64,000 nucleotides of DNA. Origin: Kordiimonadaceae bacterium. GTDB lineage: Bacteria > Pseudomonadota > Alphaproteobacteria > Sphingomonadales > Emcibacteraceae. The translations under genes were made by a program, and so were the position numbers. Positions 29,412 to 39,260 of the stretch are shown one piece after another. The notes below the pieces were generated by a model. That model saw only the letters and a list, made by a program, of their open reading frames with translations. It searched no databases and was not told the DNA's origin. The DNA lies in the NCBI GenBank assembly GCA_024236295.1, contig JACKKT010000003.1, positions 1 to 64,000 on the forward strand. The letters are read 5' to 3'. Each line of letters opens with the position of its first letter. The stretch's first letter is position 1.

Positions 29412-29440
29412 ACTATAAACGTAGATTATAGAGGAATCAA
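29412..29440 (-). promoter_or_regulatory. Predicted sigma-70 promoter of pal
   Basis: TTGATT (29435-29440 on the complement), a 17-base spacer and TATAGT (29412-29417) give a start near 29405 and a 5' UTR of about 108 bases. A second TATAAT at 29425-29430 lies within the spacer but lacks a clear -35 element. Confidence 0.6.
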
Positions 29441-29513
29441 GCAACAATACTAGCTATTTAGCGGCATAATACTAACTATTTGTTAATATTATCACCAATT
29501 CATTATCATTCCC

Positions 29514-30860
29514 TTAACGTCTATCCAATAATGGTGACCAGGCTGGGTCCGATCCATCAAGTGGCGTTAGGACTTGTCTTTCATTATATCCTGTCAGATC
29601 GATCGACCATAACTGGGTTTCGCCCCCTCCGCCCCTGTTATCATATGGATATTTCCGATAGTACATGATGACCCGACCATTTGGTGACCATGTTGGTCCT
29701 TCCTCAAAATAACTTTCGGTTAATATCCGTTCGCCGGACCCGTCCGGTCGAATGACCCCAATATAAAATTTGCCGCCCGTCTGCTTGGTAAATGCAATCA
29801 GATCCCCACGGGGAGACCAGACAGGTGTTGAATAAAGGCCCTGACCAAAACTGATCCTTTTAATATTGCCGCCATCCGCATCCATCACATAAAGCTGCGG
29901 GGTGCCCCCACGGTCAGATGTAAATGTAATATAACGTCCAAAGGGGGAATAGCTCGGGCTTGTATCAATTGCCGAATTTGTCGTCAGCTGTTTAATCCTG
30001 CGGGTTGCCAGTTCCATAACAAAAATATCGGTATTGCCATGCTCGGCTTTTGACATAATGACATTTTTGCCGTCCGGTGAGAAACGTGGTGCGAATGTCA
30101 TTCCTCTGAATTCACCCAACATTTCTGATTTACCGGTATTAATATTAAAAAGATATACCCGCGGTGTATCGTTATAATAGGAAAGATATGTAATTTCCTG
30201 TGATGTAGGTGAAAAACGGGGATTAAGAACCATAAAAGATCCGTCCGTCATGAATTTATGATTATAACCATCCTGATCCATAATCGCGAGACGCTTAATA
30301 CGGTTTAGATAAGGACCACTTTCCGAAATATACACAATCCGGGTGTCAAAATAGCCTTCTTCCCCGGTAAGTCTCTTGTATATTGCATCGGAAATTTTAT
30401 GTGCAACACGGCGCCAGCTTTGTGGGGCACTTGTAAGTGCAAGTCCGGCCATCTGTGACCCGGCAAGAACATCCCATAGTCTGAATTCTACCCGTAACTG
30501 GCCATCTTCTCTCAAAATTGTCGCCCCTGTTACAAGTGCCTGGGCACCAACAGCACGCCAATTGGCAAATTGAGGAGCAGCCGTCGCGTTATCAGAATTA
30601 ATAAATGCGCGGGGATCAATTGCGTTAAAAAGTCCTGAGCGTTCAAGATCAGCGGTTACAACCTGGGAAATCTGCTTACCGATTTCCATAACTGAACCGG
30701 CTGTTGTCATTTGTGCACCACTTCCGGCAAGCGGTGTAACAGCAATTGGGAGCGGCTGAACATTGCCGCGCGTGATATCAATTTCTATAACCGCATTTGC
30801 CGATACAGTGGCAGAAACAAACCCAATAACAGATACCAACAAAATCTTAAACAAATTCAC
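29514..30860 (-). CDS. tolB: Tol-Pal periplasmic beta-propeller TolB
   Basis: Periplasmic protein that links TolA to Pal. The mature protein has an N-terminal domain of about 150 residues and a six-bladed propeller with repeated segments such as [20 protein letters not shown] and [14 protein letters not shown] at 30860 with GGGAG seven bases upstream gives a compact signal peptide ending VSANA. The frame is open to an ATG at 30902 overlapping the tolA stop, which would add 14 residues before the signal and is less likely. It is the last gene of tolQRAB. Confidence 0.94.
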   Translation of the reverse strand: MNLFKILLVSVIGFVSATVSANAVIEIDITRGNVQPLPIAVTPLAGSGAQMTTAGSVMEIGKQISQVVTADLERSGLFNAIDPRAFINSDNATAAPQFANWRAVGAQALVTGATILREDGQLRVEFRLWDVLAGSQMAGLALTSAPQSWRRVAHKISDAIYKRLTGEEGYFDTRIVYISESGPYLNRIKRLAIMDQDGYNHKFMTDGSFMVLNPRFSPTSQEITYLSYYNDTPRVYLFNINTGKSEMLGEFRGMTFAPRFSPDGKNVIMSKAEHGNTDIFVMELATRRIKQLTTNSAIDTSPSYSPFGRYITFTSDRGGTPQLYVMDADGGNIKRISFGQGLYSTPVWSPRGDLIAFTKQTGGKFYIGVIRPDGSGERILTESYFEEGPTWSPNGRVIMYYRKYPYDNRGGGGETQLWSIDLTGYNERQVLTPLDGSDPAWSPLLDRR

Positions 30861-30901
30861 TTTCAATCTCCCAACTGTTTCTATTATTTCTCGTTTTCTC
30901 A

Positions 30902-31711
30902 TTATGAAATCATTCCTGAAGGGTCAAAATTCAGGATGACTTCACGCCATTGATCATACATTGTTTTTGGCAATTTTAAATCACTATAGGGCGCACACAT
31001 CCGTACTGCCCTGAGTGCGCTGTCCGCTGCCACCTTCATCGCCCCGGACATTCTGACATAATCATCTGCAACAGGCGGTCTTGCCAGATTACCGTCAAGA
31101 GTCAGATACATATAAACCTTAACCCTAAGACTACCGGCATCAAGTGCACCTGACGGCGGGTTCCAGCACTGCTCTTCAATTTTTTTCTGAATAGCCGCGC
31201 TAATGCTCATTGTCTGACGTTGTACATCAAGTGATGTTGCCTTCTGCTCCTGTTGGCCAAACTTTTCAGCAAGCCTGTCTGTGATATTTTCCTGCTCCGG
31301 TACTTTGTTAAGTAGCTGCGCAATTCTATCTGCATCATACCTGCTGGGAGGTTTCGGCTTGGACCGCTGGGCAACCTGTGGCGGCTCAGGCTTTTTCTCA
31401 GGCGGCTTTGGCTTTACGGCTGGCTTTTTTGCTTCTTCCGGCAAAGGCATCGATGATTGCATTTTAGGCGGCGGAGGCGGCAATTCAGCCTGTCGCTCAG
31501 GAAGTTTCTTTGGCGGTTCGGGCTTTTCTTTCTGTGGCTCCGGCAGTTTGGCAATTTCCATGGTTTTGGTTTCTTCGTCAAACGGTAATATTTCAACCGG
31601 AATGACAACCATTTCTGAATCTTCAACACTGTCAAACAAAGCAATATCCATTGCCGCTATAATTAAAAAAGCTGCGTGGAAAATTCCTGATATGATAAGT
31701 GCGTTTCTCAT
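30902..31711 (-). CDS. tolA: Tol-Pal protein TolA
   Basis: Inner-membrane-anchored, force-transmitting rod of the Tol system. The 269-residue protein has one N-terminal membrane segment (about 5-25), a long proline/lysine/glutamate-rich domain (about 50-130, many PEPPKK-like units) and a C-terminal TonB-like domain of about 100 residues with [13 protein letters not shown]. It is shorter than E. coli TolA (about 420), whose rod is a long helix; here the rod is proline-rich. It lies 19 bases downstream of tolR. Confidence 0.93.
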   Translation of the reverse strand: MRNALIISGIFHAAFLIIAAMDIALFDSVEDSEMVVIPVEILPFDEETKTMEIAKLPEPQKEKPEPPKKLPERQAELPPPPPKMQSSMPLPEEAKKPAVKPKPPEKKPEPPQVAQRSKPKPPSRYDADRIAQLLNKVPEQENITDRLAEKFGQQEQKATSLDVQRQTMSISAAIQKKIEEQCWNPPSGALDAGSLRVKVYMYLTLDGNLARPPVADDYVRMSGAMKVAADSALRAVRMCAPYSDLKLPKTMYDQWREVILNFDPSGMIS

Positions 31712-31730
31712 TTATTTTAATGACTCAAAA

Positions 31731-32165
31731 TTACCGTGGTGGATCGGTTACCATGGCGACCCGTGAAAAACCGTTCCCGTTTAACATGCCGATCACTTCC
31801 ATTACCCGACCATAACTTACGCCCTTATCCCCATGCACATAAATGCGGTCTTCTTTGCGATTTTCAAAAATAACGCTAATGCGGGCAACCATCTGATTAA
31901 GTTCCACCTGCTCATCCTGCAGATAAATTTTACCTTCCTTATCAATGGTAATGGACAGCGGTGTATCATTTTCAGGCAAGTTATTCGCCCGTGAATTAGG
32001 AAGGTCAATCGGCACCCCAACGGTGAGCAAAGGGGCAGCAACCATAAAAACCACAAGCAACACAAGCATGACATCCACAAATGGCGTGACGTTGATATCA
32101 CTCATCTGTTTATATCGTTTCGTTCGGCCTATTTGACGGTTTGCCCCGCCTCCATGCATCTGCAT
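31731..32165 (-). CDS. tolR: Tol-Pal protein TolR
   Basis: Part of the proton-driven TolQ-TolR motor. The 144-residue protein begins with a cytoplasmic stretch, then the ExbD/TolR membrane helix with the essential Asp31 in NVTPFVDVMLVLLVVFM, then a periplasmic domain ending SRVAMVTDPPR. The ATG at 32165 is preceded by GAGGAG and follows the tolQ stop by four bases. An in-frame upstream extension to 32219 lies inside tolQ and is rejected. Confidence 0.95.
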   Translation of the reverse strand: MQMHGGGANRQIGRTKRYKQMSDINVTPFVDVMLVLLVVFMVAAPLLTVGVPIDLPNSRANNLPENDTPLSITIDKEGKIYLQDEQVELNQMVARISVIFENRKEDRIYVHGDKGVSYGRVMEVIGMLNGNGFSRVAMVTDPPR

Positions 32166-32169
32166 ATAA

Positions 32170-32904
32170 TTACTCCTCGTCCATCTGGCGCGAGAGTATT
32201 GTGCCGAATTCTTCTGCAAAACTCTCCAATCTGTTGGAATAGCGACCCAAATCGGCTGATAGTACGTTATAGGCTACCACCGCAGGGATCGCAGCGACCA
32301 GCCCCATAGCTGTCGCGGCAAGCGCCTCTGCAATACCGGGGGCCACGACCGCCAGCGACGAATTATTTGATGACGCTATTGACTGAAAGCTGTTCATAAT
32401 ACCCCATACCGTTCCAAACAGACCAACAAATGGTGCGGTGGAACCCACGGTTGCAAGCACACTTAAATAGTGCTCAAGTCTTTCCATTTCCCGGCTGACA
32501 GTTACCTGCATTACACGATAAATCCTTTCCTGTGCACCCATGGCAATTCTGCCTGTGCTGGCTATGGAAGATCTTTGCCATTCACGCATAGCTGCAACAA
32601 AAAGCATTGCAAGTGGATGATCGGCAGCATGTCGTGTCCGTTCATAAAGGTCTTCAAGACTGTTTCCTGACCAGAATTCACCTTCAAATTCATCTGCGCA
32701 TTCATGAACTTTCCGTAATCTTCTGTATTTGTCGTAAATAATTGCCCAACACCAAACTGATGCTGCAAGCAAAATCAGCATAACGACCTGAACAGTAAAA
32801 TTTGCCTGCCAAAACATGCCGAAAAATGAAAAATCCGGCGAAGTACCGCCTAAATCAATTGCCTCTACCGCCTCTACTGCACTTTGTGCCACGTCTTGTG
32901 CCAT
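32170..32904 (-). CDS. tolQ: Tol-Pal protein TolQ
   Basis: Membrane component of the TolQR proton channel. The 244-residue protein has three membrane segments: near 32-52, and a pair near 145-165 and 185-205 bearing the family pattern APFVGLFGTVWGIMNSF and IAEALAATAMGL. AGGGA seven bases before the ATG at 32904 decides the start; the open frame upstream reaches 33078 inside ybgC. It follows ybgC by 37 bases. Confidence 0.96.
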   Translation of the reverse strand: MAQDVAQSAVEAVEAIDLGGTSPDFSFFGMFWQANFTVQVVMLILLAASVWCWAIIYDKYRRLRKVHECADEFEGEFWSGNSLEDLYERTRHAADHPLAMLFVAAMREWQRSSIASTGRIAMGAQERIYRVMQVTVSREMERLEHYLSVLATVGSTAPFVGLFGTVWGIMNSFQSIASSNNSSLAVVAPGIAEALAATAMGLVAAIPAVVAYNVLSADLGRYSNRLESFAEEFGTILSRQMDEE

Positions 32905-32941
32905 TCCTATGTCCCTAAAAAACTTCAAGTTGTTAAATCTA

Positions 32942-33379
32942 TTATTTAAATCTTTCTGTAATTGCCAATGGCAATCTTTTTGGTTTTCCGTCTTTGCCAA
33001 TAGAGGCAATTTTAATAATCCCCAAAACCAGTTCTTCTTCATTTTTAGTGATAATTTGTCTGATAACGATGCTGGCACCGCCGCAGTCGATGATTTCGCT
33101 CCTCACAATCAAATTATCATCAAATCGAGCAGGTTTTTTAAAGTCAATTTCCGCTCTTTTTACTACAAAACTGACGTCTTTCGAGTTGTTATAATCTAAC
33201 ATACCCTTTTGATCAATACCAAGTACCCTTAGCATCTCGGAACGTGCACGCTCCATGAATTTAAGATAATTGGCATAATAAACCACTCCGCCGACATCAG
33301 TATCTTCGTAATAAACACGTAGCGGAAAATAATGTATATTTTCTTTAATAGTTCCAGAATGTGGCAAAATTTCAGTCAT
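32942..33379 (-). CDS. ybgC: Acyl-CoA thioesterase YbgC
   Basis: Hot-dog-fold 4-hydroxybenzoyl-CoA-thioesterase family enzyme of the Tol-Pal cluster. The 145-residue protein has the family signature YYEDTDVGGVVYYANYLKFM (about 23-42), including the catalytic aspartate. Relatives hydrolyse short-chain or aromatic acyl-CoAs and have been tied to phospholipid synthesis. It starts two bases after the ruvB stop, so the Tol genes may be cotranscribed with ruvCAB. Confidence 0.94.
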   Translation of the reverse strand: MTEILPHSGTIKENIHYFPLRVYYEDTDVGGVVYYANYLKFMERARSEMLRVLGIDQKGMLDYNNSKDVSFVVKRAEIDFKKPARFDDNLIVRSEIIDCGGASIVIRQIITKNEEELVLGIIKIASIGKDGKPKRLPLAITERFK

Positions 33380-33381
33380 AT

Positions 33382-34431
33382 TTACTTTTTTGTCTCATTT
33401 TCGAGCAGGTTAAGCTGTGCCGCTTCAAAATTCTTCGGTGCTTTAAGGCCGATATGTTCAAAGGCCTGCGGGGAAAGCATGCGGCCTCTTGGCGTCCGCT
33501 GAACGAGCCCCATTTGCATGAGATAAGGCTCAATAATATCCTCAATAGCATCCCTTGGCTCACTGAGTGCCGCTGCAAGAGTTTCTATGCCGACCGGGCC
33601 GCCACTATAATGTTCGCCAATGCATTTCATATATTTATGGTCCATGGCATCAAGGCCGCGTTCATCAACTTCAAGTCTTTTTAGAGCACTATCAGCTATT
33701 TCAGCTGTGATCGGTCCGCTGCCGGCGACAAGAGCAAAATCACTGACCCGCCTTAGTAATCTGCCGGCAATTCGCGGTGTACCACGGGCTCGTCTGGCAA
33801 TTTCAAGGGCCCCGTCCCTAGTCATTTCAACACCAAGCACGCGGGCCGCCCTGCTAACGATTTTCTCAAGATCTTCCGGTTCGTAAAAATTGAGCCGTGT
33901 CGGAATGCCAAAACGGTCCCGAAGCGGTGTTGTCAGCAACCCTGAACGCGTTGTTGCCCCGACCAGCGTAAAAGGCGGTAGATCAATCCTTACCGACCTA
34001 GCTGCCGGACCTTCACCAATAATCAGATCAAGATGAAAATCCTCCATCGCCGGATATAAAATCTCTTCCACTGCCGGGTTAAGACGATGAATCTCATCAA
34101 TAAAAAGGATATCATTCTCTTCCAGATTGGTCAGAAGAGCCGCCAGGTCGCCAGATTTTGAAATCACAGGCCCTGCTGTGGCCCTGAAATTAACCCCAAG
34201 TTCCCTTGCCATTATCTGAGCAAGAGTGGTTTTACCAAGGCCTGGAGGACCAAAGAAAAGCACATGGTCTAGGGACTTGCCCCGTGCTTTCGCCGCCTCG
34301 ATAAACACTTTTAAATTATCACAGGCTTTACGTTGTCCAATAAATTCAGCCAGTGTTGCAGGACGAAGGGAAGCCTCAAAATCACCTTCCATTTTTTCGC
34401 TACTGATGATGCGGTCTTCCTGATCGGTCAT
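33382..34431 (-). CDS. ruvB: Holliday junction branch-migration ATPase RuvB
   Basis: AAA+ motor that moves Holliday junctions with RuvA. The 349-residue protein has normal length, with Walker [12 protein letters not shown] near residue 60, Walker [11 protein letters not shown] near 110, sensor [17 protein letters not shown] and a winged-helix C-terminal domain with TPRGRMLS. It overlaps ruvA by four bases (ATGA). Confidence 0.97.
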   Translation of the reverse strand: MTDQEDRIISSEKMEGDFEASLRPATLAEFIGQRKACDNLKVFIEAAKARGKSLDHVLFFGPPGLGKTTLAQIMARELGVNFRATAGPVISKSGDLAALLTNLEENDILFIDEIHRLNPAVEEILYPAMEDFHLDLIIGEGPAARSVRIDLPPFTLVGATTRSGLLTTPLRDRFGIPTRLNFYEPEDLEKIVSRAARVLGVEMTRDGALEIARRARGTPRIAGRLLRRVSDFALVAGSGPITAEIADSALKRLEVDERGLDAMDHKYMKCIGEHYSGGPVGIETLAAALSEPRDAIEDIIEPYLMQMGLVQRTPRGRMLSPQAFEHIGLKAPKNFEAAQLNLLENETKK

Positions 34432-35027
34432 TTAGACAGCTCCTTTAATCCAAGTCTGATGAGTGTCTGGACATCATCATCCGCTCCGTCACTTAATGCT
34501 TTTGATACGGCGCGGTAGGCTTCCGCCTGTTTATACCCCAGATTGGAAAGGGCGGAAACCGCATCGGCAAGTGCTGTTTGCTTAACGGGCATACCTGCTG
34601 CTGACTTAATGGGTAGTACAGCAAATTTAGCGACTTTGTCTTTTAACTCATTCACAATACGGGTTGCCAGCTTGGGTCCAACACCTGCGGCCTGACCCAC
34701 GACTGTTTTATCCTGCGCTGCAATGGAGTTTGACAGCTCATCCGGACCGGCAACAGATAGAATGGCCAGTGCAACTTTTGCACCAACCCCCTGGACAGTC
34801 TGAACCAGTCTGAACCAGTCCCGCTCCAGCTCAGTAGCAAAGCCATATAAATGAAAGTGATCTTCACGAATGTGTGTTTCAATATTGAGGGTGACTTCCT
34901 GTCCGACTGTGTTCAAATTATTAAGCGTTTTTGACGAACAAAAAACATGATAGCCAACGCCGCCGACATCAATGATACACCAGTCTTCACCATAACTGTC
35001 CAGAATTCCCTTCAACTTGGCTATCAT
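34428..35027 (-). CDS. ruvA: Holliday junction-binding protein RuvA
   Basis: Tetrameric protein that holds the four-way junction for RuvB. The 199-residue protein has an N-terminal OB fold ([15 protein letters not shown]), two helix-hairpin-helix motifs ([36 protein letters not shown]) and a C-terminal RuvB-binding domain ([20 protein letters not shown]). Its start overlaps the ruvC stop by four bases. Confidence 0.97.
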   Translation of the reverse strand: MIAKLKGILDSYGEDWCIIDVGGVGYHVFCSSKTLNNLNTVGQEVTLNIETHIREDHFHLYGFATELERDWFRLVQTVQGVGAKVALAILSVAGPDELSNSIAAQDKTVVGQAAGVGPKLATRIVNELKDKVAKFAVLPIKSAAGMPVKQTALADAVSALSNLGYKQAEAYRAVSKALSDGADDDVQTLIRLGLKELSK

Positions 35028-35593
35028 GACCTTGCCCCTTTTATTATGATCTGGGCACCACCGTTGGTTTTCAGGTTCTCATTACGCATTGCTTCAGCAA
35101 GTCTCCCATGTACACCACCACTATGAGCATGACAGATTGCAACCGCTAGCGCATCGCCGGCATCTTCGCCATTTATCTTTACTCCAGGCAGCAATATTCC
35201 GAGCATAGCGGTTACCTGTTCTTTTCCGGCATGTCCTGACCCCACAACCGCTTTTTTTATATGATTTGGGGAATATTCCGATACTGGAATACCCGCCATT
35301 GCCGGCACCAAAAGTGATATTCCTCTGGCCTGACCAAGTTTCAAGGTTGAATTCGGGTTTTTATTAACAAATGTTTCCTCTACGGCTGCTGATACTGGTT
35401 GCCAGTCAGTGATGACCTGCCCAAGACCTTCGTAAAGCTGCACCAGCCTTTCAGCAAGAGAAAGACTATTGTCTGTTTTTATGATGCCATTTGCGACATG
35501 GCTTAAGCGTGATCCTTCGACGTCAATAATCCCCCAGCCGGTTTTTCTTAGACCGGGATCAAACCCCACCAATCGTTGCCGACTATTGATCAC
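35024..35593 (-). CDS. ruvC: Holliday junction endonuclease RuvC
   Basis: Resolves Holliday junctions by symmetrical nicking. The 189-residue RNase-H-like protein has the catalytic acids Asp12 ([11 protein letters not shown]), a glutamate in [13 protein letters not shown], and the late [16 protein letters not shown] cluster. It overlaps both the yebC end and the ruvA start by four bases, so yebC-ruvC-ruvA-ruvB are tightly coupled. Confidence 0.97.
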   Translation of the reverse strand: MINSRQRLVGFDPGLRKTGWGIIDVEGSRLSHVANGIIKTDNSLSLAERLVQLYEGLGQVITDWQPVSAAVEETFVNKNPNSTLKLGQARGISLLVPAMAGIPVSEYSPNHIKKAVVGSGHAGKEQVTAMLGILLPGVKINGEDAGDALAVAICHAHSGGVHGRLAEAMRNENLKTNGGAQIIIKGARS

Positions 35594-36339
35594 GCGTCGA
35601 GCTGCTCCATTACATCATCAGGAATTTCATAATTTCCATAAACATCCTGAACATCATCAAGATCTTCCAGGGCATCAATCATTTTCATAAGTCTTGTTGC
35701 ATCTTCAAGACCCAGTTCAACTGTATTTTGAGCCTTCCATACCAATTTAGTTGAATTGGCTTCAACGCCGGCTGCTTTTTCAAGGGCAGTAGAAACATTG
35801 TTCAGCTCTTCCATTGCGCAGGTAATTTCATGGGTGCTGCCATCCGATTCAACATTATCTGCACCGGCCTCAAGCGCCATTACAAACATATCGTCTGCTG
35901 AAATATTGCTATCCTCAAAAATGATTTCTCCCACTTTATCAAACTGATAGGAAACACTGCCATTCTCACCCATGTTCCCGCCGTTTTTGGAAAAAGCTGT
36001 GCGGATATCTGTTGCTGCACGGTTTCTGTTGTCGGTCAGACTTTCTACAATTATTGCAGTACCGCCTGGGCCGAACCCCTCATAGCGAATTTCATCATAA
36101 TTATCACTATCACCGCCTTGCGATTTATTGATGGCACGGGTGATGTTATCCTTCGGCATGCTTTGTGTACGGGCATTTTGAATAGCAAGACGTAGTCGTG
36201 CATTTGAATCCGGGTCAGGTCCTCCCATTTTTGCCGCAACGGTGATTTCTTTTGATAATTTACTGAATAGTGAGGAGCGCTTTTTATCCTGCGCACCTTT
36301 TCTATACATAATATTCTTAAACTTGGAATGGCCTGCCAT
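35590..36339 (-). CDS. yebC: YebC/PmpR family protein
   Basis: Member of the widespread YebC family, described variously as DNA-binding regulators and, more recently, as ribosome-associated factors aiding translation of proline stretches. The 249-residue protein begins [21 protein letters not shown], typical of the family apart from an unusual K-N-I-M-Y stretch where most members have W-x-I-x-x-R/H. It has KGGNMG-like [15 protein letters not shown] at about 113-127. It is upstream of ruvC with a four-base overlap, a very common arrangement. Confidence 0.95.
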   Translation of the reverse strand: MAGHSKFKNIMYRKGAQDKKRSSLFSKLSKEITVAAKMGGPDPDSNARLRLAIQNARTQSMPKDNITRAINKSQGGDSDNYDEIRYEGFGPGGTAIIVESLTDNRNRAATDIRTAFSKNGGNMGENGSVSYQFDKVGEIIFEDSNISADDMFVMALEAGADNVESDGSTHEITCAMEELNNVSTALEKAAGVEANSTKLVWKAQNTVELGLEDATRLMKMIDALEDLDDVQDVYGNYEIPDDVMEQLDA

Positions 36340-36439
36340 TTTCTTCTCTCTTATTGTCCCAAATTCGGGATTAAAACTTCTTAAAATGCTTTATAACCCC
36401 TTGATAAAGCAACCGTTGCAATTTGTGAATAACTTTTAG

Positions 36440-37255
36440 CTAAACTTCTGGAAAAGTTTCGATAAGCCTCGCACCCATTCTGATCGGCTCAATTCTTTTT
36501 GCAAGACCTGTTTTATCATCTGTTTCAACAAATACACCACAAAGAGTGGCCGGGCCAAGGGCCGGGGAATAACGATCCCCACGAAGTTTTCTTGTAAACC
36601 GGCTTATCGGTTCTTTTTTATCCATGCCAATTACACTGTTATAATCGCCACACATGCCAGCATCCGTCTGGTAAGCTGTGCCACCATCAAAAATCTGGGC
36701 ATCCGCAGTTGGTATATGGCTGTGTGTTCCAACGACAAAAGAAACACGGCCATCCAAATAATGGCCCATGGCCATTTTCTCCGATGTAGCCTCAGCATGA
36801 ATGTCAACCAGGACAAAATGGACCGTAGAGCCAAGCTGTTGCCTTTTAAGTTCCTCATCAACAGCTTTAAAAGGATCATCTAGAGGGTCCATAAAGACCC
36901 TACCCATCACGTTTATAACAAGAAGACGCCTGCCCCTTTTATCTTCAAAAATTGTTGAGCCTTTACCGGGAGTTCCTTCCGGATAATTAATCGGCCGGAT
37001 CAGCCGTGGTTCTGAATTGATATAACTTTTAATATCTTTCTGATCCCAGACATGATTTCCCGTTGAAATTACACTGACACCCAGATCAAATAATTCCCGT
37101 GCTATTTTTTCAGTAATACCGAACCCGGCTGCTGCATTTTCTCCATTCACGATAATGGCATCAGGTTTCAGCCGGTCTTTGATTTCAGGTAATTTTTCTG
37201 CGACAATAGTGCGACCACTGCGGCCAATCAGATCACCAAGATATATAACTCTCAC
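36440..37255 (-). CDS. YmdB-like metallophosphoesterase (TIGR00282 family)
   Basis: A 271-residue calcineurin-like phosphoesterase with binuclear metal site residues in LGDLIGRSG (Asp8), VNGENAAAGFG, STGNHVWDQKD, DIHAEATSEK and GTHSHIPTAD. Bacillus YmdB is a phosphodiesterase with 2',3'-cyclic nucleotide activity affecting development. The role in alphaproteobacteria is unclear. It starts at the base just before the cyclo-ligase stop region and is probably cotranscribed with it. Confidence 0.9.
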   Translation of the reverse strand: MRVIYLGDLIGRSGRTIVAEKLPEIKDRLKPDAIIVNGENAAAGFGITEKIARELFDLGVSVISTGNHVWDQKDIKSYINSEPRLIRPINYPEGTPGKGSTIFEDKRGRRLLVINVMGRVFMDPLDDPFKAVDEELKRQQLGSTVHFVLVDIHAEATSEKMAMGHYLDGRVSFVVGTHSHIPTADAQIFDGGTAYQTDAGMCGDYNSVIGMDKKEPISRFTRKLRGDRYSPALGPATLCGVFVETDDKTGLAKRIEPIRMGARLIETFPEV

Positions 37256-37819
37256 TTATTTAAACCTGTATGTTGTTTTTTCGGTTATAACCATATCTAA
37301 CGGCTGATCATAGCTTTCCATTGGAATGCTATCAAGTTTTTGATCATCAAAGGCTATACCGATTGCATAAACTTCCGGATTTTCACGTCTAAGCTTTTCA
37401 AGCGTCCGGTCATAATACCCGCCCCCATACCCCAGACGGGAACCTTTTTCATCAAAAGCGAGAAGAGGTACCAGCAAAACTTCTGGTGAAACAATTGCAC
37501 CCGTGGATTGTTTGGTGCCAAAGGGGCCATCATCAAGTGGCGTCCTTAATTCCCAGGAATTAAATTCAAGTGGTTCATTCTTCGCTCTTATCGTTGGAAG
37601 ACATAAAGGAAACCGCGCTGCATGAAGAACCTTTAACACTATTAAGCAGTCAATTTCGTCATTAATAGGGATAAATCCTGAAATAGTTCTGATTTCATCA
37701 AGTTCCGGCAGCATTATCACTTTTGAAGCAATCATCCTTGCCGCCATTCCGTTATCTTTGGCACAGGCTTCTGACCTGCGAATTAATGATGCCTCTCTCA
37801 ATGATTTTTTATCAGTCAT
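37256..37819 (-). CDS. 5-formyltetrahydrofolate cyclo-ligase
   Basis: ATP-dependent enzyme that converts 5-formyl-THF to 5,10-methenyl-THF (YgfA/MTHFS family). The 187-residue protein has the family features: basic N-terminal RREASLIRRSEAC-like helix, PLLAFDEKGSRLGYGGGYYDR (ATP and folate site) and AFDDQKLDSIPMESYDQPLD near the end. The ATG at 37819 gives the usual N-terminus; a GTG at 37840 is possible. It is the gene directly downstream of the 6S RNA, the standard ssrS-fthfs pairing of proteobacteria. Confidence 0.93.
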   Translation of the reverse strand: MTDKKSLREASLIRRSEACAKDNGMAARMIASKVIMLPELDEIRTISGFIPINDEIDCLIVLKVLHAARFPLCLPTIRAKNEPLEFNSWELRTPLDDGPFGTKQSTGAIVSPEVLLVPLLAFDEKGSRLGYGGGYYDRTLEKLRRENPEVYAIGIAFDDQKLDSIPMESYDQPLDMVITEKTTYRFK

Positions 37820-37852
37820 AAACCTGAAACTTCCAAACACAACTTAAAATAA

Positions 37853-38014
37853 GGGTGCGGGACCGGTTTGCCGTGACTGTTATATATCCTCCAGAACCTA
37901 ATACGTATAGGTGGGCGCCGCAATAACAAGGCCACGGCCATGACAGAGGCAGCTCCCAATGGAGAATTATCGCCCCGGGGATAAGTTAAGCCACTAACAA
38001 AACAGAACCCGCAA
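37853..38014 (-). ncRNA. ssrS: 6S RNA
   Basis: Regulatory RNA that mimics an open promoter and sequesters sigma-70 RNA polymerase. The 5' GTTGCGGGTTCTGTTTTG pairs with the 3' CAAACCGGTCCCGCAC to make the closing stem. Between them lies a bulged hairpin-like rod of about 120 bases containing CCCCGGGGCGATAATTCTCC and CACGGCAAACCGG, typical of alphaproteobacterial 6S RNA. Length (about 162) and position upstream of the cyclo-ligase gene agree. The ends are estimates. Confidence 0.88.
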
Positions 38015-38018
38015 CATA

Positions 38019-38047
38019 TATGTAAGGCTTCTTTTTGCTTAACTCAA
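38019..38047 (-). promoter_or_regulatory. Predicted sigma-70 promoter of 6S RNA
   Basis: TTGAGT (38042-38047 on the complement), a 17-base spacer and TACATA (38019-38024) place the start near 38012-38015, where the predicted RNA begins. Confidence 0.6.
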
Positions 38048-38126
38048 TGTCAAGATTGCATTATCTTGTAATTTAACATAAAAGTTTAGCTTATTTTTAT
38101 AAATTGAGTACCCATTATTGTAAAAA

Positions 38127-39260
38127 ATGAAAAAAAATGTTCCCCATATAATCCATGTGTTTCCTTCTTTCGGACGGGGAGGCGTGCCAATAAAAATTAG
38201 CCATTCAATTAATTATTTCGGCACTAAAGCACGGCACACCATCATTTCCACCAATAAGGATTATAGCAGTGAAGATATCATACAGGATGGTTTGAACGTG
38301 GTAATTGACATGTCCCACCATGACATTCGCGGCGGCCTGCTTCACAGAATAAAAAAGCACAGAAAATATCTAAAAAACTGTCACGGTGATTTACTTATCA
38401 CTTATAATTGGGGTGCCGTTGAATGGGCGTTAGCCAATAGTTTTGGCCCTATCATGCGTCATATACATGTCGAAAGCGGTTTTGGTCCGGAGGAGGCAAC
38501 AAATACCATCCCGCGCAGAAACATATTCAGGAGAATTGCCCTTCGCAATATTGAATTTTTATCCGTCCCCTCAATGAAGCTGGTTGAAATTGCCCGAACA
38601 AAATGGAAAATTCCTGAAAAAAAGATAAAATATATCCCAAACGGGGTTGATCTTGAAAAATTCAACAATGCCGGCGAACATAATTCCATTTCCGGTTTTC
38701 AGAAAAATACTGATGAAGTCATCATTGGCACTATTGCGCCGCTTCGGGCAGAAAAAAATATTTCCAGAATGATCCACTGTTTTCACACTGTTATATCGGA
38801 AAACCCGGATATAAAAACCAGGCTCCTGATCATGGGTGAAGGCGCCGAAAGGCCAAAGCTTGATAAACTGGTAAAAAATCTTGGTATTGAAGATAGAGTT
38901 TTATTTACCGGACATATTTCTGAACCTGCCGGTGCTATTCGCGCACTTGATATTTTTGCCATATCCTCTGACACCGAACAAATGCCCAATTCTGTAAACG
39001 AAGCTATGGCCGCCGGACTTCCCGTTGTTGGAATGGACGTGGGCGACGTAAAACACATGGTTTCAGAAGAAAATAAGGATTATATAGTCACTGCTGGAAA
39101 TGACCAGTCCTTTAGTGACGCTATGAAAAAACTGATCACTGACCGTAAGGCGCAAAAAACCATAGGTGACGCCAATCTCGACCACGTGAGAAAATATTAT
39201 GACCGGATAGATATGTATAAAAAATATGCCGAACTTTGGGGCATTCACGAGGCAGATTGA
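38127..39260 (+). CDS. GT4-family glycosyltransferase
   Basis: A 377-residue GT-B fold enzyme. The N-terminal half begins HIIHVFPSFGRGG, with the glycine-rich loop of group 1 transferases; IPNGVDLEKFN leads into the C-terminal domain with IGTIAPLRAEKN, LLIMGEGAERPKL and the nucleotide-sugar region SSDTEQMPNSVNEAMAAGLP. The donor and acceptor cannot be told. It stands alone on the plus strand between the 6S RNA and zapA, interrupting a usual neighbour pair, and its stop abuts the zapA stop. This suggests insertion or rearrangement. Confidence 0.9.
   Translation: MKKNVPHIIHVFPSFGRGGVPIKISHSINYFGTKARHTIISTNKDYSSEDIIQDGLNVVIDMSHHDIRGGLLHRIKKHRKYLKNCHGDLLITYNWGAVEWALANSFGPIMRHIHVESGFGPEEATNTIPRRNIFRRIALRNIEFLSVPSMKLVEIARTKWKIPEKKIKYIPNGVDLEKFNNAGEHNSISGFQKNTDEVIIGTIAPLRAEKNISRMIHCFHTVISENPDIKTRLLIMGEGAERPKLDKLVKNLGIEDRVLFTGHISEPAGAIRALDIFAISSDTEQMPNSVNEAMAAGLPVVGMDVGDVKHMVSEENKDYIVTAGNDQSFSDAMKKLITDRKAQKTIGDANLDHVRKYYDRIDMYKKYAELWGIHEAD

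Noticed and set aside
31281..31766. 161-codon glycine/serine-rich plus-strand frame opposite tolA and tolR
   Set aside because: Produced by the reverse of the proline/lysine-rich TolA linker; not a silk-like or antifreeze gene.
32905..33078. Extended N-terminus for tolQ
   Set aside because: The extension lies inside ybgC in another frame and the ATG at 32904 has AGGGA at good spacing.
38019..38053. TTGACA at 38048-38053 as the -35 of the 6S RNA promoter
   Set aside because: Spacing to TACATA is 23 bases; the adjacent TTGAGT gives the normal 17.
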